In this document: positions 6,656-7,521 of the stretch, in pieces
How positions within the stretch are numbered: the first letter of the stretch is position 1
How the letters are laid out: every line of letters begins with the position of its first letter
From: Minisyncoccota bacterium
Lineage (GTDB): Bacteria > Patescibacteria > Paceibacteria > UBA9973
Reading direction: 5' to 3'
Assembly (NCBI GenBank): GCA_028696935.1
Contig: JAQVGE010000044.1
Location: forward strand, 1 to 7,521
DNA: 7,521 nucleotides
Notes under the pieces: model-generated
Database searches by the model: none
What the model was told of the DNA's origin: nothing
What the model saw: the letters and a program-made list of their open reading frames with translations, nothing else
Position numbers and translations under genes: made by a program

Positions 6656-6775
6656 CCCGTTAGAAGCAGATCGCGATCAATTCGCGAGTCTGATATATTA
6701 AGCTATTAATTTTTCGATAATTTATTTCCATAATTTTTTTTCTTTTTTAAATTGCGATCGCGGCTTCTAACGGGA
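6655..6775 (-). promoter_or_regulatory. rpsL-rpsG intercistronic RNA structure, candidate S7 autoregulatory site
   Basis: A perfect 13-bp inverted repeat (TCCCGTTAGAAGC at 6655-6667; its complement at 6763-6775) brackets the spacer. In the mRNA its 3' arm ends on the A of the rpsG start codon, so the stem would mask initiation. Inside it a further seven pairs (CGCGATC) and four pairs (AATT) can extend the helix with bulges of four and two bases, to about 24 pairs. A competing local hairpin exists at 6671-6687 (TCGCGA, five-base loop, TCGCGA). The intervening loop is very AT-rich. E. coli S7 is known to bind the equivalent spacer; the present sequence being such a site is inference from position and structure. 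Confidence 0.6.
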
Positions 6776-6802
6776 CGTATTTTTATTTAAAAATTTAGTA
6801 AA

Positions 6803-7225
6803 TTATTTCGCTTTTTCTTTTGGAGTTTTTGTTCCATAACGACTTCTAGCTTGTCGACGCTTTTCTACCCCAGTTGTGTCCAATCGGCCACGAACAATAT
6901 GATATCTAACTCCAATCAAGTCTTTAACACGACCTCCGCGAAGCATCACAACAGAGTGCTCTTGTAGATTATGTCCTTCACCTGGAATATAAGCAGTAAC
7001 TTCCATGCCGTTTGTTAGTCTAACACGAGCAATTTTCCGGAGAGCTGAGTTTGGTTTCTTTGGAGTTGTAGTTGAGACTTTAGTACAAACACCTCTTTTA
7101 AAAGGAGATGAATAAAAAACTGGTTTATTATGAATTGAATTAAAACCACGAGCCAAAGCAACAGCTTTAGATTTTTTTACAATTTTCTTTCGGTTTTTTC
7201 TAACTAATTGATTGATTGTAGGCAT
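6803..7225 (-). CDS. rpsL: 30S ribosomal protein S12
   Basis: S12 lies at the 30S decoding centre and controls tRNA selection accuracy. I use the ATG at 7225-7223 ([13 protein letters not shown]), giving 140 residues; longer readings to 7300 would add a non-homologous hydrophobic stretch and run into the upstream terminator. Family motifs: [22 protein letters not shown] (two runs, 52-73), [13 protein letters not shown] (79-91), RGGRVKDL (97-103), GVRYHIVRG (105-113), [14 protein letters not shown] at the end. The decoding lysines (PKKPNS and VKDL) and the aspartate that RimO methylthiolates in many bacteria (D102) are present. Position 104 is Ile where the loop normally reads KDLPGVRYH. No Shine-Dalgarno precedes the start. 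It is the first gene of the rpsL-rpsG transcript, behind the terminator of an unrelated gene. Confidence 0.97.
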   Translation of the reverse strand: MPTINQLVRKNRKKIVKKSKAVALARGFNSIHNKPVFYSSPFKRGVCTKVSTTTPKKPNSALRKIARVRLTNGMEVTAYIPGEGHNLQEHSVVMLRGGRVKDLIGVRYHIVRGRLDTTGVEKRRQARSRYGTKTPKEKAK

Positions 7226-7262
7226 AAAATAAATAAGTAGCCATGTAATGACTAGTGAAAGT

Positions 7263-7291
7263 ACTTTACTATATCTCCCCCAAAAAAGCAA
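7263..7291 (-). promoter_or_regulatory. Tentative promoter for rpsL-rpsG
   Basis: On the minus strand TTGCTT (7291-7286) and TAAAGT (7268-7263) are 17 bp apart; both are imperfect. An overlapping TATAGT (7273-7268) is a better -10 but has no -35 at normal spacing. A promoter is expected here because a strong terminator lies just upstream, but the exact element is uncertain. Confidence 0.3.
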
Positions 7292-7317
7292 TACCCACAA
7301 CCTTAGTTGTGGGTATT
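7282..7317 (-). terminator. Intrinsic terminator between the upstream surface-type gene and rpsL
   Basis: A perfect 12-bp inverted repeat pairs 7290-7301 with 7306-7317 around a four-base loop. On the minus strand it is followed, after GC, by six T (7287-7282). It begins eight bases after the stop codon at 7327-7325 and isolates the ribosomal genes from upstream transcription. Confidence 0.88.
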
Positions 7318-7324
7318 TGTCTTC

Positions 7325-7521
7325 CTAGACTTCAAACTTCTCATTAATATGACCTTTCTTAACAGTGATTGGGTCTGAGGTGTGAACCAAGGTATAACTT
7401 TCATCTGGATTCTTGTTTTCAATCTTGGCATAGTAGGTGCCATTTGGAATCAGACAGTAGTAACGGCCAGTTTTGTCAGCTACTTTGTGCATAACCTCAT
7501 TTTCACTACCTGCAAAGAAGA
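7325..7521 (-). CDS. C-terminus of a protein with a carboxypeptidase-regulatory-like (beta-sandwich) domain, partial
   Basis: The frame enters from the window edge and ends at TAG (7327-7325), giving 65 visible residues including a partial first codon region. The piece 'DKTGRYYCLIPNGTYYAKIE' matches the 'G.Y.f.vp.GtY.v.v' signature of carboxypeptidase regulatory-like / prealbumin-type beta-sandwich repeats, and the chain ends HTSDPITVKKGHINEKFEV. Such domains are common at the ends of large extracellular proteins in Patescibacteria. The N-terminus and overall role are outside the window. It is followed by a terminator and then by rpsL, so it is probably not co-transcribed with the ribosomal genes. 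Confidence 0.75.
   Translation of the reverse strand, partial: FFAGSENEVMHKVADKTGRYYCLIPNGTYYAKIENKNPDESYTLVHTSDPITVKKGHINEKFEV

Noticed and set aside
6655..6775. A miniature transposable element with 13-bp terminal inverted repeats in the rpsL-rpsG spacer
   Set aside because: No target-site duplication flanks the arms, and one arm ends exactly on the rpsG start codon, where S7 regulation is expected. A regulatory RNA structure explains it better, though a search for copies elsewhere would settle it.
788..7225. Alternative genetic code (TGA as glycine, as in Gracilibacteria or Absconditabacteria)
   Set aside because: S12, S7 and EF-G are full length with normal glycines from GGN codons and no in-frame TGA. 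The visible stops are TAA or TAG, so this region alone cannot show TGA used as a stop.
7226..7300. An N-terminal extension of S12 starting at 7300
   Set aside because: The extra 25 residues are hydrophobic and unlike S12, and they would begin inside the upstream terminator stem. MPTINQLV at 7225 is the family N-terminus.

Overview
The window looks like a low-GC piece of a Candidate Phyla Radiation (Patescibacteria, probably Parcubacteria-like) chromosome. The basis is protein style rather than a marker-gene search: a secreted protein with the cysteine-bearing leader 'YTPGETLDPTCLPGEVNC', a cell-surface GLUG protein with paired 'CxPGxxFxPxTGxxC' repeats and a peptidoglycan-binding tail, and a carboxypeptidase-regulatory-like C-terminus, all typical of that group. 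None of the five visible gene starts has a convincing Shine-Dalgarno sequence. The standard code (TGA as stop) fits, because the conserved genes read through at full length without in-frame TGA.

Everything is on the minus strand, so transcription runs from high to low coordinates. In that order: the C-terminus of a surface-type protein (7521-7325) with its terminator; rpsL (S12, 7225-6803); a 147-bp spacer with a strong long-range inverted repeat whose 3' arm ends on the A of the rpsG start codon; rpsG (S7, 6655-6185) with its terminator; an independently promoted 968-residue secreted GLUG-repeat protein (6037-3131) with its terminator; fusA (EF-G, 2929-788) behind its own promoter and a ~130-nt leader; the fusA terminator; and the N-terminal 221 codons of a second secreted protein, probably a beta-propeller (663-1), whose promoter predicts a leaderless mRNA.

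The core is therefore the classical str cluster (rpsL-rpsG-fusA), split by a large surface-protein gene and lacking tuf immediately downstream. S12 and S7 are 30S subunit proteins, and EF-G drives translocation on the same ribosome. The three non-translation genes all look like exported or cell-surface products. Terminators and promoters are tightly packed: each block ends in an A-tract/hairpin/T-tract terminator, and the next promoter starts at or inside that terminator's tail.

The points most worth a second look are the rpsL-rpsG intergenic RNA structure (a candidate S7 autoregulatory site with two mutually exclusive folds), the insertion of the GLUG gene into the str cluster, its recently duplicated 94/92-residue modules, the Ile replacing the usual Pro in the S12 streptomycin-site loop, the 7-bp tandem repeat across the fusA stop codon, and the shared extended -10 promoter of the two secreted-protein genes. 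I found no CRISPR array, tRNA, rRNA, insertion sequence or clearly new enzymatic system. No gene-free stretch exceeds about 200 bases.
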